A stretch of DNA of 64,000 bases, taken from Alphaproteobacteria bacterium. Its GTDB lineage: Bacteria; Pseudomonadota; Alphaproteobacteria; Acetobacterales; Acetobacteraceae. Under the pieces are notes generated by a model. The model made no database searches, was not told the DNA's origin, and saw nothing but the letters and a program-made list of their open reading frames with translations. Below, piece by piece: positions 18,959 through 28,023 of the stretch (the first letter of the stretch is position 1; the number at the start of each line of letters is the position of its first letter). A program made the position numbers and the translations under genes. Location: positions 1 through 64,000 of the forward strand of contig VGDL01000002.1 in NCBI GenBank assembly GCA_016869735.1, in the 5' to 3' direction.

Positions 18959-19600
18959 ATGGCCGAAATTGACCACCTTGTGATTGGTGCTGGAACGCTC
19001 GAAGCCGGCGCTGCCTATCTGGAACGCCATTTGGGGGTGCTGCCCGTGGCTGGGGGCGCCCATCCGGGGGTGGGCACGCATAATATGCTGCTGGGTCTTG
19101 GCCCCAGCCACTATATCGAAATCCTCGCCCCTGATCCCGCGCAGGCAAGCCCCGCGCATCCCCGCCCCTTTGATTTGGATGACCCATCGCTGAAGCTGGC
19201 GCTGGAAGCGGAGCCGCAATTGATTGCCTATGTCGCGGCGACCCCGGCGATTGAGGCGGTGGTGGCGCGGCTTGGTGCTTCTCATGCGGGGGAGGTGCGC
19301 GCCATGCGCCGTGGTGCGCTTTCATGGCGGATGGCGGCTCCGCCGCAGCGGCAAGATATGGGCAATCTGATCCCGCCGCTTATCCAATGGGAAGGGGTGC
19401 GCGCCGCCGCGCAAATCCCCGATTCGGGTTGGCGGCTAACCGGCCTTGAAGCCCAACACCCGGATATGGATGCGCTGCGTGAAGCGATTGCGGCGCGCGG
19501 CTTGACCGAGGCGGTCACGCTGCGCCAAAGCCCAAGCCCGCGCCTGGTCGCCCATTTGCGCCATGCCGATGGCCGAGAGGCCGTGCTGGCCAGCGCCTGA
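18959..19600 (+). CDS. VOC / glyoxalase-like domain protein
   Basis: 213 aa. The N-terminal IDHLVIGAGTLEAGAAYLERHLGVLP segment is a typical opening of the glyoxalase-like fold, with GTHNMLLGLGPSHYIEILAPDP following, which supplies candidate metal ligands (His at ~5 and Glu at ~62). It resembles the stand-alone Glyoxalase_3/-like family, whose substrate is generally unknown. It is separated from the previous gene by 176 bases in which I see no gene. Confidence 0.75.
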   Translation: MAEIDHLVIGAGTLEAGAAYLERHLGVLPVAGGAHPGVGTHNMLLGLGPSHYIEILAPDPAQASPAHPRPFDLDDPSLKLALEAEPQLIAYVAATPAIEAVVARLGASHAGEVRAMRRGALSWRMAAPPQRQDMGNLIPPLIQWEGVRAAAQIPDSGWRLTGLEAQHPDMDALREAIAARGLTEAVTLRQSPSPRLVAHLRHADGREAVLASA

Positions 19601-19788
19601 GGAACATCGCCTAGCTGCTTCATCACACTATCTTTCCGCGTGAATTGGGGACATATTTCCCGCATGGGAAGAATCCTCTGCTCGGTTCACTACCGGCAAT
19701 CCGCTTGCCAGCCTTCGCTACCTTTGCCGCCTTCGGCAAGGGCGCTTCTGCCCTGGCGCACCGCCCCCTGTGGAGGAGTTTTCCTGGC

Positions 19789-21162
19789 ATGACCGCGCGG
19801 GTGCTTGTGGTGGATGACAGCGCCGCCAATCGAAAGCTGCTCGAAGCGCGGTTGCAGGATGAGTATTTTGAAGTTGTCGGCGCTGTTTCGGGCGCTGAGG
19901 CGATTACCCTCGCGCAGCGTTGGTCGCCCGATATCATCCTGCTGGATGTGCTGATGCCGGTGATGGATGGCTTTGAAGCCTGCCGGCGGCTGAAGGCACA
20001 GCCTGCCACCGCGCATATTCCGGTTGTGATGGTGACATCCCTGAATGACGAGCATGAAAGGGTGCGTGGCCTGGATGCCGGGGCGGATGATTTCCTGGTC
20101 AAGCCCGTGGATCAGGCAACGCTTTTCGCCCGGCTGCGCGCCCTGTTGCGTGTGAAGCAGGTGCTGGATGCCTGGCGCCTTAGGGCCGAGACGGTGCGCG
20201 ATCTGGGCTTTGAACCACCGAGCGCTCCGCCCGAGGATTTTGAAGGCGCCAAGGTGCTGCTGCTTTCGGATAATGAAACCGAGGCCGCTTCACTTTCTGC
20301 GGCGCTTGCCGCCGATAATATGGTGCTGGAACAGCATCGTGATGAAAAGCTGGTCTGGGCCAGGCTGCAAGACCCAAATGCCCATTATGATCTGGTGCTG
20401 ACCTCGCTTCCCATGCCGGAGGGCGATCCGCTGCGTTTGGCGTCTCGGCTCCGGGCGGAGGTTGAAACGCGCGACCTGCCACTGATGCTGATTGCGGATG
20501 ACGAACAGCGCGAATTGGTGCTGCGCGCCTTTGAATTGGGCGCTTCGGATCATGTGCTGCGCCCGATCAATCAACAGGAATTGCGTGCGCGTGTGCGCAA
20601 CCAGGTGCGGCGCCGGCGTTATCAGCTGCGGCTTCGCGCGGAATTTGACCGTTCCCTGGAACTGGCGGTGACGGATGGGCTGACGGGCTTGCGCAATCGC
20701 CGTTACGTCTTTCGCCATCTGGAATCCCTGCTGCGCGCGGGGACGGCCTGCGGTGTCCTGATGATTGATGTGGATCGCTTCAAGCCGCTCAATGATTATT
20801 ATGGCCATGCGGCGGGCGATGCGGCACTGCGTGAGGTCGCGGCGCGGTTGCGCGAACATGTGCGCGCTTCCGATGTTGTGGCGCGCTATGGCGGTGAGGA
20901 ATTCCTGGTGGTGATGTCGGGCGCCGGCGCTGAGGAAACCTCGGTCATCGCCGAAAGATTGCGCGTGGCGATCAATGAGCGCCCGATTGACCTTGGCCAG
21001 GCCAAACTGCCGGTCACGGTGAGTATCGGCAGCGCCTTGTCAGCGAGCAATTCAGAAAGTGAGGCGCTGATCGCCGCCGCTGATTCCGCCATGTATCGCG
21101 CCAAGGCGCTTGGCCGAAATCGGGTTGAAGCGGCGGATGAGGCAGATTGGCGGCAAGCCTGA
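19789..21162 (+). CDS. pleD: PleD-type response regulator / diguanylate cyclase
   Basis: 457 aa. The start at ATG 19789 follows GGAGG; the longer ORF reads through non-coding sequence. Domains: REC1 (~1-120) with phospho-acceptor in ILLDVLMPVMDG and the KPVD Lys; REC2 (~145-270), in which the acceptor position reads LTSLPMP, so it is not phosphorylatable, as in PleD; GGDEF (~295-450) with GGEEF active site and an RxxD inhibitory site (RASD) exactly five residues before it. It makes c-di-GMP from two GTP, with product feedback. This architecture is the Caulobacter PleD one. The upstream gap has small hairpins but no riboswitch that I recognise. Confidence 0.92.
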   Translation: MTARVLVVDDSAANRKLLEARLQDEYFEVVGAVSGAEAITLAQRWSPDIILLDVLMPVMDGFEACRRLKAQPATAHIPVVMVTSLNDEHERVRGLDAGADDFLVKPVDQATLFARLRALLRVKQVLDAWRLRAETVRDLGFEPPSAPPEDFEGAKVLLLSDNETEAASLSAALAADNMVLEQHRDEKLVWARLQDPNAHYDLVLTSLPMPEGDPLRLASRLRAEVETRDLPLMLIADDEQRELVLRAFELGASDHVLRPINQQELRARVRNQVRRRRYQLRLRAEFDRSLELAVTDGLTGLRNRRYVFRHLESLLRAGTACGVLMIDVDRFKPLNDYYGHAAGDAALREVAARLREHVRASDVVARYGGEEFLVVMSGAGAEETSVIAERLRVAINERPIDLGQAKLPVTVSIGSALSASNSESEALIAAADSAMYRAKALGRNRVEAADEADWRQA

Positions 21163-21213
21163 GGGTTATTGGCCCGGAACAGCAGCCAAAACCATCAAGC
21201 CTACCCGGCCTGA

Positions 21214-21381
21214 TTATTTGATCTTGGCTTCGCGAAACACGACGTGCTTGCGCGCCACGGGATCATATTTCTTCTTTTCCATCTTCCCGGTCATGTTCCG
21301 GGTATTCTTCTTGGTCACGTAGAAATAGCCCGTCTCAGCACTGCTGACGAGGCGAATGAGAATAGTGTTTGACTTGGCCAT
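21214..21381 (-). CDS. rpmG: 50S ribosomal protein L33
   Basis: Too short for the ORF track. Reverse-strand reading from ATG 21381 gives a 55 aa protein beginning [20 protein letters not shown] and ending in [11 protein letters not shown], with the family core VTKKNTRN...KKYDP. It has no CxxC zinc pairs, so it is the zinc-independent form. It converges with pleD 51 bases away. Confidence 0.95.
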   Translation of the reverse strand: MAKSNTILIRLVSSAETGYFYVTKKNTRNMTGKMEKKKYDPVARKHVVFREAKIK

Positions 21382-21461
21382 GGCTCACAACTCCGGCTCG
21401 CTGCCAAAATGCAGCGGGATTTTCGAACGTCTTCCTACTGAAGACGGCGTGGACGTCAAGG

Positions 21462-21494
21462 GGGAAGAACCCCAAGCCCTCGCTTTCTTGGGGG
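21462..21494 (-). terminator. Stem-loop downstream of secreted hypothetical gene
   Basis: On the minus strand CCCCAAG pairs with CTTGGGG around a 10-nt loop, followed by TTCTTCC. It is placed about 30 bases past the stop of the minus-strand gene ending at 21524 and ahead of rpmG. The T-run is interrupted, so a weak terminator at best. Confidence 0.4.
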
Positions 21495-21523
21495 TGGCTT
21501 CCAGCCAGATGCCCTGGACGTGT

Positions 21524-22021
21524 TTAGCGGCGCGCTGTGATGGCGGGCCGGGCCGGGGGGGCGCCAGCGCCGCAATCCGGCGCGTCAAGCGGTTGGATGA
21601 TGTTCTGATTGGCAGAGAATTTCGCCAAATCCGCACTCCGCAGCGCCCTGACTTGCGTCAGGATCACATCGGCATCGCGGCAAAAGAAGGGGCCACCGCG
21701 GGACGCATCCAGGGCATGATCCTGGGAGATATTGGTGTAATACTGATCAAACCGGGTCTGACCTGCGCCACCATGGGCGCGGCGGAAATAGCCTTGCAGC
21801 GCATCATGGGCGGCGCGAAGCTCCCCGCGGTGGGGGTTGCGGAAATCATTGCTGACCCGCGATTCCACTTTGCATTGCAGCGCCATGACCGCCATGTAGC
21901 TATTCAGCGCCCAGGTATCGGCGGCCTTTCGTTCTTCGGGCCGTAAGCAGGTATTGGCCAAAACTGGCCCGGCGACCAGAACCGGCAGCAAGGCCGCCAT
22001 CAAAACGCGCTTCAAACCCAT
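21524..22021 (-). CDS. Hypothetical secreted protein, ~165 aa
   Basis: Not recognised as a known family. It opens with a clear signal peptide: basic GLKR, hydrophobic VLMAALLPVLVAGP, then VLA-NT as a probable cleavage site. The mature part has three Cys (ANTCLRP, LQCKV, FFCRD), plus one near the C terminus, consistent with disulfides in the periplasm. GAGAGG lies 9 bases before ATG 22021, favouring that start over ATG 22030 or the longer ORF. It sits between COQ9 and rpmG on the same strand. Confidence 0.65.
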   Translation of the reverse strand: MGLKRVLMAALLPVLVAGPVLANTCLRPEERKAADTWALNSYMAVMALQCKVESRVSNDFRNPHRGELRAAHDALQGYFRRAHGGAGQTRFDQYYTNISQDHALDASRGGPFFCRDADVILTQVRALRSADLAKFSANQNIIQPLDAPDCGAGAPPARPAITARR

Positions 22022-22122
22022 GGGTTTCATCCTCTCATCGTCAAAGCATGGCGAATCGATCACCGCAAGCGACCCCTTCGCATATAGGGTCTTGCCCCCG
22101 CGAAGGGAACCGAAACGCGCGA

Positions 22123-22725
22123 TCAGGCGGCGCGTGGCTTGAAGCGTGCCAGCCCCTTTTGGAAGCGGGCGTGATCCGCGAGCCGCCGGTCAAGGAATTC
22201 CAGCGCCGATTCCAGCCCATCGCCACGCCCACTCAGCCAGAAGGCCAGCGTGGCGCTATAGATGCCGGCCAGGGTCGCGCGGCGTGTATACCAGGAAAAA
22301 TCAGCGGATTTGTCACCCGCCGCATACCAGATGGCGCTGACGCTGCGCGCCAGGCTGCGTGCCGCGATTGGCGCGTTCCAGGGCAGTGCCAGCAGGGAAA
22401 GCGCGGCGCGCAGCGCATCGCGGTGGGGTTCAGCGGCTTCCAGCCGCGCCTTGATCAAAAAGCGTACGCGTTCATGGGTGCGCATTCCGGCCATATCAGC
22501 GGCGAGGCCAGCTTTTTCCATGCGCCGATCGGCAAGTTCTATCCAGGCTTCGATGGCTGAAATGGCGCCGCGCGGGAACATCCATTCGGCGTCTTCCGGC
22601 GCCATGCCGGCGTCCTTCAATCCTTCGTGAATGGCGCTGCCCTGCCAGCCATAAAGCGGCACCAGCGGCAGAATGGCATCAAGCGCCGCATCCCGCGCAT
22701 CACGATCCGCACCAGCTTCCATCAT
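22123..22725 (-). CDS. COQ9 family protein
   Basis: 200 aa. It has the alpha-helical pattern of the COQ9/'rpsU-divergently transcribed' family: GWQGSAIHEGLKDAGM, AEWMFPRGAISAIEAWIELADRRM, ERVRFLIKARLE, and the C-terminal DFSWYTRRATLAGIYSATLAFWL amphipathic region. COQ9 is a lipid-binding accessory protein for ubiquinone synthesis in eukaryotes and is widespread in alphaproteobacteria. It overlaps the deformylase stop (ATGA), and rpsU is divergent one gene away, matching the family's namesake context. Confidence 0.88.
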   Translation of the reverse strand: MMEAGADRDARDAALDAILPLVPLYGWQGSAIHEGLKDAGMAPEDAEWMFPRGAISAIEAWIELADRRMEKAGLAADMAGMRTHERVRFLIKARLEAAEPHRDALRAALSLLALPWNAPIAARSLARSVSAIWYAAGDKSADFSWYTRRATLAGIYSATLAFWLSGRGDGLESALEFLDRRLADHARFQKGLARFKPRAA

Positions 22726-23249
22726 GGGGTTTGTCTTTCATTTTCAACGGGCTTTGGTGGGTTGAACCGGGCCAGTTCCTCATTAAACCCAAAACGTGAA
22801 AGGTCCGCCATCCGCATGGGGTAGAGTATCCCCTCCAGATGGTCATGTTCATGCTGCATGACCCGTGCTGCCATGCCAGCAGCTTCACCTTCGATCCATG
22901 TGCCGGCGATATCCTGCCCACGAAAGGCGATCCTGGCCGGGCGTTGCACGGCGCCGCGCAGGCCGGGGATGGAAAGGCAGCCTTCCCAGGCTTCCTCGGT
23001 TTCCTGCCCGAGCGGTGCGATTTCCGGGTTGAACAGGGCGGAATGCCCGCCCACAGCCGTGCGCCAAATGAAAAGCCTAAGGGAAACATGGACTTGCGGG
23101 GCGGCCAGGCCAAGCCCGCCAATATCCTGCAGGGTTTCGACCATATCGGCGACCAGGCGGCGCATTTCTGGCGCTGTGGGGTCTGCCACTGCCTCGGCCC
23201 GTTGCAGCAGCACGGGGTGGCCCAGATGGGCGATTTTCAGAATGGCCAT
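22722..23249 (-). CDS. def: Peptide deformylase
   Basis: 175 aa metalloenzyme that removes the N-formyl group from new proteins. All three motifs are present: GLGLAAPQ (~45), EGCLS with the metal-ligand Cys (~88), and QHEHDHLEG with the two His ligands and catalytic Glu (~131). It starts divergently from rpsU and overlaps COQ9 by 4 bases at its end. A second deformylase may exist elsewhere; methionine aminopeptidase is at 60.5 kb. Confidence 0.93.
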   Translation of the reverse strand: MAILKIAHLGHPVLLQRAEAVADPTAPEMRRLVADMVETLQDIGGLGLAAPQVHVSLRLFIWRTAVGGHSALFNPEIAPLGQETEEAWEGCLSIPGLRGAVQRPARIAFRGQDIAGTWIEGEAAGMAARVMQHEHDHLEGILYPMRMADLSRFGFNEELARFNPPKPVENERQTP

Positions 23250-23277
23250 GACATTCCCGCGACAGGATTGGGATTTT

Positions 23278-23287
23278 CATATAATTC
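23278..23287. promoter_or_regulatory. AT-rich -10-like element between def and rpsU
   Basis: CATATAATTC carries a perfect TATAAT on the plus strand and TATATG on the minus strand in the 172-base divergent gap. No convincing -35 box is at the right distance for rpsU, so the promoter assignment is tentative. Confidence 0.3.
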
Positions 23288-23421
23288 GCCTGAAAAAGCC
23301 TTGAAAGGGGCTTCCGGCGCGGCGAATCACTGTGCTAAAAACCGCTCTCTTGACGGGCGCCGGGTGACCGGCTGCGCGTCTTTTGTTTTGAACCAGCGAT
23401 CCATGAAGGGGGTTGTGCCGC

Positions 23422-23625
23422 GTGCAAGTCGTCGTTCGTGACAATAATGTTGATCAGGCGCTGAAGGCGCTCAAGAAGAAATTGCAACGTGAAGGCGTCT
23501 TCCGTGAAATGAAGATCCGCCGCCATTACGAAAAGCCGTCCGAGCGCCGCGCGCGTGAGGCTGCGGAAGCTGTGCGCCGCGCCCGCAAGGTGGAACGCAA
23601 GCGGATTGAACGCGAAGGCTTCTGA
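23422..23625 (+). CDS. rpsU: 30S ribosomal protein S21
   Basis: 67 aa, starting at GTG 23422 ([20 protein letters not shown]), which is the conserved family N terminus; GAAGGGGG lies at proper distance. The ORF-track start (TTG 23413) adds three residues. The C-terminal half is the usual Arg/Lys-rich helix. Ahead of it a GCCGG-GTGA-CCGGC hairpin followed by CTTTTGTTTT could influence leader transcription. A strong terminator follows. Confidence 0.95.
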   Translation: MQVVVRDNNVDQALKALKKKLQREGVFREMKIRRHYEKPSERRAREAAEAVRRARKVERKRIEREGF

Positions 23626-23656
23626 TTAGCCATTAAAAATGGTTGATGTCTGCAAT

Positions 23657-23690
23657 CCGCGGCACGGGGCAACCCGTGGACCGCGGTTTT
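23657..23690 (+). terminator. Rho-independent terminator of rpsU
   Basis: CCGCGG-CACGGG pairs with CCCGTG-(GA bulge)-CCGCGG around a GCAA tetraloop (GNRA type) and is followed by TTTT. It lies 32 bases after the rpsU stop, in the convergent gap to the small membrane protein. Confidence 0.65.
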
Positions 23691-23715
23691 GCATTTGCGG
23701 CCTATACTGCGGGGC

Positions 23716-23919
23716 CTATAGCCGCACGGCGAGGCGCCGGGCCAAAAGATAGCCAAGGCCACCGCCGATCGGGGCCGCCGGCAAGGCCAAAAGCCAGCCC
23801 GCATGGGAACCGGCCACCACCAGGGCTAGGCCAGCATAAAGTGTCAGGCCGCCGACCAGGCTGCCCACCACACCAGCCGTCAGGCCAAGCACCAGAATTT
23901 CTTCGCGTGAAATGCTCAT
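23716..23919 (-). CDS. Small membrane protein, 67 aa, unknown
   Basis: Not recognised. From ATG 23919 (MSISREEI) it has two hydrophobic stretches, VLGLTAGVVGSLVGGLTLYAGLALVVAG and GWLLALPAAPIGGGLGYLLA, then a short basic tail RRLAVRL. That predicts two TM helices with Gly-rich packing faces. The 143-aa ORF-track version begins inside the rpsD promoter region and is less credible. It is convergent with rpsU and divergent from rpsD. Confidence 0.55.
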   Translation of the reverse strand: MSISREEILVLGLTAGVVGSLVGGLTLYAGLALVVAGSHAGWLLALPAAPIGGGLGYLLARRLAVRL

Positions 23920-23947
23920 GCTCCGGGGATGGGGCGTGGCGCGGGGT

Positions 23948-23976
23948 TTGACAAGCCCCAAGGCGCGGAATATCAG
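23948..23976 (+). promoter_or_regulatory. Sigma-70 promoter for rpsD
   Basis: TTGACA, exactly 17 bases, then TATCAG: a perfect -35 box and near-consensus -10. Transcription would start around 23983, leaving a leader of about 130 nt that contains GC-rich inverted segments (GGACGGGCC-TTCG-GGGTCC). Such a leader could carry S4 autoregulation, but no known motif was recognised. Confidence 0.7.
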
Positions 23977-24112
23977 GCCGCTTCCTTCCGGGAATGTGGA
24001 CGGGCCTTCGGGGTCCGCGCCCGCCTTGGCCAGCCGGCCTTGGACTACCGGGACAACAAGGCCCTTAGGGGCATAGCAAGAAAGGCCATCGCACACGCGG
24101 TGGGTTAAGCGC

Positions 24113-24730
24113 ATGACGAAGCGCGCCGAAAGCAAGTACAAAATCAATCGCCGCCTTGGCGTGAACCTTTGGGGCCGCGCGAAATCGCCGGTTGCGAAGC
24201 GCGAATATGGTCCCGGTCAGCATGGCCAGCGCCGCAAGCAGAAGCCGACCGATTTCGGCGTGCAGCTGATGGCGAAGCAGAAGCTGAAGGGCTATTACGC
24301 CAATATCGGCGAAAAGCAGTTCCGTAAGTATTACGAGGAAGCCGTGCGCCGTAAGGGCGACACTTCCGAAAACCTGGTGGAATTGCTGGAACGCCGCCTG
24401 GATGCGGTGATCTACCGCATGAAGCTTGCCGTGACCCCCTTCGCGGCGCGGCAATTCGTCAATCACGGCCATGTGCTGGTGAATGGCAAGCGGCTCAATA
24501 TCCCGTCCTATTCGGTGAAGAATGGCGATGTGATTGAAGTCAAGGAAAAGTCCAAGCAGCTGACTGCGGTGCTGGATTCGGCGCAGAGCACGGAACGTGA
24601 TGTTCCCGAATACATGGAAATTGATCACCGCGCGATGAAGGGCAAGTTCCTGCGCGCACCGAAGCTTTCCGATGTGCCCTATCCCGTGCAGATGGAACCC
24701 AATCTGGTGGTCGAATTCTACAGCCGCTGA
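24113..24730 (+). CDS. rpsD: 30S ribosomal protein S4
   Basis: 205 aa, normal length. The N terminus [21 protein letters not shown] is the alphaproteobacterial form without the zinc cysteines. The S4 RNA-binding domain lies at ~95-160 ([40 protein letters not shown]). It binds 16S rRNA early in assembly. It stands alone with its own promoter and terminator, not in the alpha operon. Confidence 0.97.
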   Translation: MTKRAESKYKINRRLGVNLWGRAKSPVAKREYGPGQHGQRRKQKPTDFGVQLMAKQKLKGYYANIGEKQFRKYYEEAVRRKGDTSENLVELLERRLDAVIYRMKLAVTPFAARQFVNHGHVLVNGKRLNIPSYSVKNGDVIEVKEKSKQLTAVLDSAQSTERDVPEYMEIDHRAMKGKFLRAPKLSDVPYPVQMEPNLVVEFYSR

Positions 24731-24756
24731 TACGGGTTTATTGCCGCATATTTCAA

Positions 24757-24786
24757 AGCCGGTGCCTTCGGGTGCCGGCTTTTTTG
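24757..24786 (+). terminator. Rho-independent terminator of rpsD
   Basis: AGCCGGTGCC and GGTGCCGGCT form a 10-bp stem (two G-T wobbles) closed by a TTCG tetraloop and followed by T6, starting 27 bases past the rpsD stop. Textbook intrinsic terminator. Confidence 0.88.
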
Positions 24787-24860
24787 TTGGCGCGTCCCGC
24801 CGCGGCTTGATGCTCAACGCCCTATAGACGAAACCCCGCCCGGCGCGTTACGCCACTTCC

Positions 24861-26168
24861 ATGAACCCCGCCGCCATCATCCTTGCCGCCGGTCTTGGAA
24901 CGCGCATGCGGTCCAGCCAACCCAAAGTGCTGCACCCCTTGGCGGGGCGGCCCATGATCCAGCATTTGATCGGTGCTTGCGCGGGCGTATTCGGGCGTAT
25001 CGTGATTGTCGTTGGGCCGGATATGCCGGCGCTGGAAGACGCTGTTGCGCCACGCGAGGTCGTGGTGCAGCGCGAAAGGCTCGGCACCGGCCATGCAGCG
25101 CTGCAAGTGGCCCCTTTGCTTGGCGGGCATCAGGGTGATGTCGCGGTGCTTTATGGCGATAATCCCCTGATTTCGGCGGGCACCTTGCAGGCGCTGGTGG
25201 CGGCGCGGCAAGCGGCTGGGCTTGTGCTGCTTGCCATGCGCCCTGCTGATCCGGCGCGGTATGGCCGTGTGGTGCTGGATGAAAAATCCGAAGTTGCGCG
25301 CATTGTTGAATGGGCGGATGCGACGGCGGAAGAACGCGCGCTTGGGCTGTGCAATGCCGGCGTGATCTACGCCCCGGCGCAGGATTTGTTCCGCTGGCTT
25401 GGCGCCATCGGTAATGATAACGCGAAGGGCGAGTATTATTTGACCGATGTGATCCAGCAGGCGCGGCTGGAAGGCAAGCGCGTGGTCGCGGTTGAAGCGC
25501 CGGAAGCTGAGCTGCGCGGCATCAATAGCCGCGCAGAATTGGCAGAAGCCGAAGCAGAGGTGCAGCAGCGCCTGCGTGCTGCCGCCATGGCAGGTGGTGT
25601 CACGATGCTGGCGCCTGAGACAGTATATCTGAGCCACGACACAAAGCTTGGCGCGGATGTGGTGCTGGAACCGAATGTCTTTTTCGGTCCTGGTGTGATG
25701 GTGGAAGATGGCGTGACGATCCGCGCCTTCAGCCATTTGGAAGGTTGTGTCGTGAAGCAGGGCGCGGTCATTGGCCCTTATGCGCGGCTACGTCCCGGCA
25801 GCATCATCGAGAACCACGCGCATGTCGGCAATTTTGTGGAGCTGAAGGCAACCACGCTTGGCCCCGGCGCCAAGGCCAATCATTTATCCTATCTGGGGGA
25901 TGCGATGATTGGTGCGGGGGCCAATATCGGCGCCGGCACCATCACCTGCAATTATGATGGCGTTGCCAAGCATCGCACGGAAATTGGCGAAGGCGCTTTC
26001 ATTGGCAGCGATACGGCGCTTGTGGCGCCCGTGAAGGTGGGCGCACGCGCGCTGGTCGCGGCGGGCAGCGTGATCACGGAAGATGTGCCGGATGATGCGC
26101 TGGCGATTGCGCGTGGTCGCCAGGCGGTCAAGCCCGGGCGCGGCTTCAAGGGTAAGGGGAAGCGCTGA
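24861..26168 (+). CDS. glmU: Bifunctional GlmU
   Basis: 435 aa. The N-terminal uridylyltransferase domain has LAAGLGTRMRSSQPKVLHPLAGRPM and the GTGHAALQ, YGDNPL and NAGVIYA segments. The C-terminal left-handed beta-helix acetyltransferase domain (from ~240) has hexapeptide repeats and KATTLGPGAKANHLSYLGDA, GAGTITCNYDG. It converts glucosamine-1-phosphate to UDP-GlcNAc for peptidoglycan and LPS. It overlaps glmS by one base (TGATG), so the two envelope amino-sugar genes are coupled. GlmM is not here. Confidence 0.96.
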   Translation: MNPAAIILAAGLGTRMRSSQPKVLHPLAGRPMIQHLIGACAGVFGRIVIVVGPDMPALEDAVAPREVVVQRERLGTGHAALQVAPLLGGHQGDVAVLYGDNPLISAGTLQALVAARQAAGLVLLAMRPADPARYGRVVLDEKSEVARIVEWADATAEERALGLCNAGVIYAPAQDLFRWLGAIGNDNAKGEYYLTDVIQQARLEGKRVVAVEAPEAELRGINSRAELAEAEAEVQQRLRAAAMAGGVTMLAPETVYLSHDTKLGADVVLEPNVFFGPGVMVEDGVTIRAFSHLEGCVVKQGAVIGPYARLRPGSIIENHAHVGNFVELKATTLGPGAKANHLSYLGDAMIGAGANIGAGTITCNYDGVAKHRTEIGEGAFIGSDTALVAPVKVGARALVAAGSVITEDVPDDALAIARGRQAVKPGRGFKGKGKR

Positions 26169-27991
26169 TGTGCGGCATTGTTGGTGTTGTCGGACAACAG
26201 GCGGCAGCACCGCGGCTTTTGGATGCGCTGCGGCGGCTTGAATATCGCGGCTATGACAGTGCGGGCATTGCGACCCTGATTGATGGCAGAATTGACCGCA
26301 GGCGCGCGGAAGGGAAGCTTGACAATCTCGCGGCCGTCTTGGAATCCGCACCGCTGACTGGCACTACGGGCATTGGCCATACGCGCTGGGCCACGCATGG
26401 CGCGCCCACCACACGCAACGCGCATCCGCATGGCACCGCGCGCGTGGTGGTGGTGCATAACGGCATCATCGAAAACCACGCTGAATTGCGCGCCGAATTG
26501 GAAGCGCGCGGCCATGAATTCCAGACCGAAACCGATACGGAAACCTTCGCCCTTTTGGTGGATGATTTTCTGCAAGCAAGCCATACGCCGGAAGCCGCTG
26601 CTGCCGCAGCATTGAAGCGCGTGCATGGCGCCTTCGCGCTTTCGATGATTTTTGCGGGCCACCCCGATTTGCTGATTTGCGCGCGCCAAGGCGCACCGCT
26701 TGCCGTGGGTTTTGGCGAGAATGAGATGTTTGTCGGTTCAGACGCGCTGGCACTGGCGCCGCTGACACGGCGTATCGCTTATCTGGAAGAAGGCGATTGG
26801 GCGATTTTGAATGGCAAGGGCGCGCGGTTTCATGATGCGACCGGCGCTGAAGTGGTGCGAGAGGTGAAGCTCACCACCGTATCGGGCGCCGCGACGGGCA
26901 AGGGCAATTACCGCCATTTCATGGAAAAGGAATTGCACGAACACCCGGTGGTATTGGGCGATACGCTGACGCAATATCTGGAACCGGCGCAGCGGCGCGT
27001 GGTGTTGCCGGAACTGCCCTTCGATCCTGCGCGGCTTCCGCGCCTGACCATGACCGCTTGCGGCAGCGCTTTTCTGGCGGGGCTGGTTGGGCGCTATTGG
27101 ATTGAGGAATTGGCGCGCCTGCCCGTTGATGCTGATGTAGCCAGCGAATTTCGCTACCGCGACCCACCCTTGCCCGAAGGCGGCGGCGCGCTACTGGTCA
27201 GCCAAAGCGGTGAAACTGCCGATACCATGGCCGCACTTCGCCTGCTGAAGGAACGCGGCCAAAGCGTGCTTTCCATCGTGAATGTGCCGGAAAGCACCAT
27301 GGCGCGGGAAAGCGATGCGGCGGTATTGACCGTGGCAGGGCCGGAAATAGGCGTTGCCTCCACCAAGGCTTTCACCGCTCAGCTTGCCGTGCTCGCTTGC
27401 CTCGCCATTGGGCTTGGGCGCGCGCGCGGCACCATCACGGCGGATCAGGAAGCGGCATTGACCGCGGCTTTGCTCGAAGTGCCATCCAATGCTGCGGCCG
27501 TGCTGGAGCGTGATGGCGAAATTCGCGCCATGGCCGCCGAAGTTGCCAAGGCGCGGGATGTGCTGTTCCTGGGGCGCGGGTCGCTTTACCCGATTGCACT
27601 TGAAGGCGCGCTGAAGCTCAAGGAAATTTCCTATATCCATGCGGAAGGTTACGCAGCCGGTGAGATGAAGCACGGCCCGATTGCGCTGATTGATTCTGCC
27701 GTGCCGGTGATTGCACTTTGTCCTTCAGGCCCGCTGTTTGAAAAAACCGCGTCGAATTTGCAGGAAGCCGCCGCGCGGGGCGGGCGCATCATGGCCTTCA
27801 CCGATGATCTTGGCGCGGAAAAACTGCGTGGCTTTGCGGAGCGGATTGTGGTGCTGCCGCGCGTGCCGGCCTTTGCTGCGCCCATACTCCACACCATTCC
27901 GGTGCAGTTCCTTGCCTATCATGTTGCGGTGCTGAAAGGCACGGATGTGGATCAGCCGCGCAACCTCGCGAAAAGTGTGACGGTGGAATGA
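26168..27991 (+). CDS. glmS: Glutamine--fructose-6-phosphate aminotransferase (isomerizing)
   Basis: 607 aa, the usual size. Cys2 after the initiator Met (MCGIVGVVG) is the glutaminase nucleophile, with EYRGYDSAG, HTRWATHG and VVHNGIIENH in the N-terminal Ntn domain. Two SIS isomerase domains follow (SQSGETADTMAALR at ~345; RGSLYPIALEGALKLKEISYIHAEGY at ~480). It ends in PRNLAKSVTVE, matching the conserved DxPRxLAKSVTVE terminus. It makes glucosamine-6-phosphate. No glmS ribozyme is expected in this group and none is seen. Confidence 0.97.
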   Translation: MCGIVGVVGQQAAAPRLLDALRRLEYRGYDSAGIATLIDGRIDRRRAEGKLDNLAAVLESAPLTGTTGIGHTRWATHGAPTTRNAHPHGTARVVVVHNGIIENHAELRAELEARGHEFQTETDTETFALLVDDFLQASHTPEAAAAAALKRVHGAFALSMIFAGHPDLLICARQGAPLAVGFGENEMFVGSDALALAPLTRRIAYLEEGDWAILNGKGARFHDATGAEVVREVKLTTVSGAATGKGNYRHFMEKELHEHPVVLGDTLTQYLEPAQRRVVLPELPFDPARLPRLTMTACGSAFLAGLVGRYWIEELARLPVDADVASEFRYRDPPLPEGGGALLVSQSGETADTMAALRLLKERGQSVLSIVNVPESTMARESDAAVLTVAGPEIGVASTKAFTAQLAVLACLAIGLGRARGTITADQEAALTAALLEVPSNAAAVLERDGEIRAMAAEVAKARDVLFLGRGSLYPIALEGALKLKEISYIHAEGYAAGEMKHGPIALIDSAVPVIALCPSGPLFEKTASNLQEAAARGGRIMAFTDDLGAEKLRGFAERIVVLPRVPAFAAPILHTIPVQFLAYHVAVLKGTDVDQPRNLAKSVTVE

Positions 27992-28023
27992 CTTCAGCCG
28001 CATCTGTCCCGCCTGGGCGCAGT

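Noticed and set aside
19601-19788. c-di-GMP riboswitch ahead of pleD
   Set aside because: Small hairpins (GCCG-CCTT-CGGC, AGGGC-GCTTCT-GCCCT) and a TTCCC-GCAT-GGGAA dyad are present, but none of the conserved GEMM sequence blocks.
24065-24817. 250-aa minus-strand ORF over rpsD
   Set aside because: Antisense shadow of S4; runs through the rpsD terminator and promoter leader.
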